NCBI GenBank assembly: GCA_002315275.1
Contig: DCGN01000132.1
Location: 2,155-8,502, forward strand
Source of the DNA: Clostridiales bacterium UBA1777
GTDB taxonomy: Bacteria > Bacillota > Clostridia > Oscillospirales > Oscillospiraceae
DNA: 6,348 nucleotides
Direction of reading: 5' to 3'
The notes beneath the pieces were generated by a model that saw only the letters and a program-made list of their open reading frames with translations, did not search any database and was not told where the DNA came from. The translations under genes were made by a program, and so were the position numbers. Numbering within the stretch: position 1 is the first letter of the stretch; each line of letters starts with the position of its first letter. Below, piece by piece: positions 6,327 to 6,348 of the stretch.

Positions 6327-6348
6327 AATTAGGATTGTAATTTTGACG

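Noticed and set aside
6241..6348. tRNA gene as an attachment site of an integrated element
   Set aside because: No integrase, no repeated tRNA 3' end and no composition change is visible; the window ends 22 bases after the tRNA.
1..6348. CRISPR array, insertion sequence or prophage genes
   Set aside because: No regularly spaced repeats, inverted-repeat-bounded transposase or phage-type genes were seen on either strand.

Overview
The window is a piece of a bacterial chromosome, most likely a Gram-positive gut-type clostridium (Oscillospiraceae/Ruminococcaceae or a relative). That assignment is an inference. It rests on roughly balanced base composition by eye, AT-rich intergenic DNA with sigma-A-like promoters, strong GGAGG-type ribosome binding sites, frequent ATA and AGA codons, a class II tRNA-Leu with an encoded CCA end, and efflux adaptors with very short hairpins and no outer-membrane partner gene.

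Layout. Positions 1-878 (minus strand) hold the N-terminal 292 codons of a membrane-anchored surface protein with tandem lamin-tail domains; it runs off the left edge. Positions 879-1113 are an AT-rich divergent promoter region. Positions 1114-6122 (plus strand) form a tight four-gene operon: adaptor 1, ABC ATPase, FtsX/MacB-type permease, adaptor 2. The gaps are 4, 1 and 3 nt, so translation is probably coupled. A nested-hairpin intrinsic terminator follows at 6135-6179. Then come a clear promoter (6202-6230) and a tRNA-Leu(CAA) gene (6241-6326). The last 22 bases show nothing.

How the genes work together. ATPase and permease are separate polypeptides, as in the Gram-positive MacB-like systems (Bacillus subtilis YknXYZ type, Streptococcus Spr0693-0695 type), not fused as in E. 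coli MacB. The ATPase dimer would drive two permease subunits whose large extracytoplasmic domain docks membrane-anchored adaptors. The substrate cannot be read from sequence; peptides, toxins or lipophilic compounds are typical of the family.

What stands out is that the operon encodes two related but clearly diverged adaptors, one at each end. Each adaptor appears to contain two successive lipoyl/hairpin/barrel units where canonical members have one. The best 'system' candidate here is therefore a MacB-like exporter with a possible hetero-adaptor assembly built from internally duplicated subunits.
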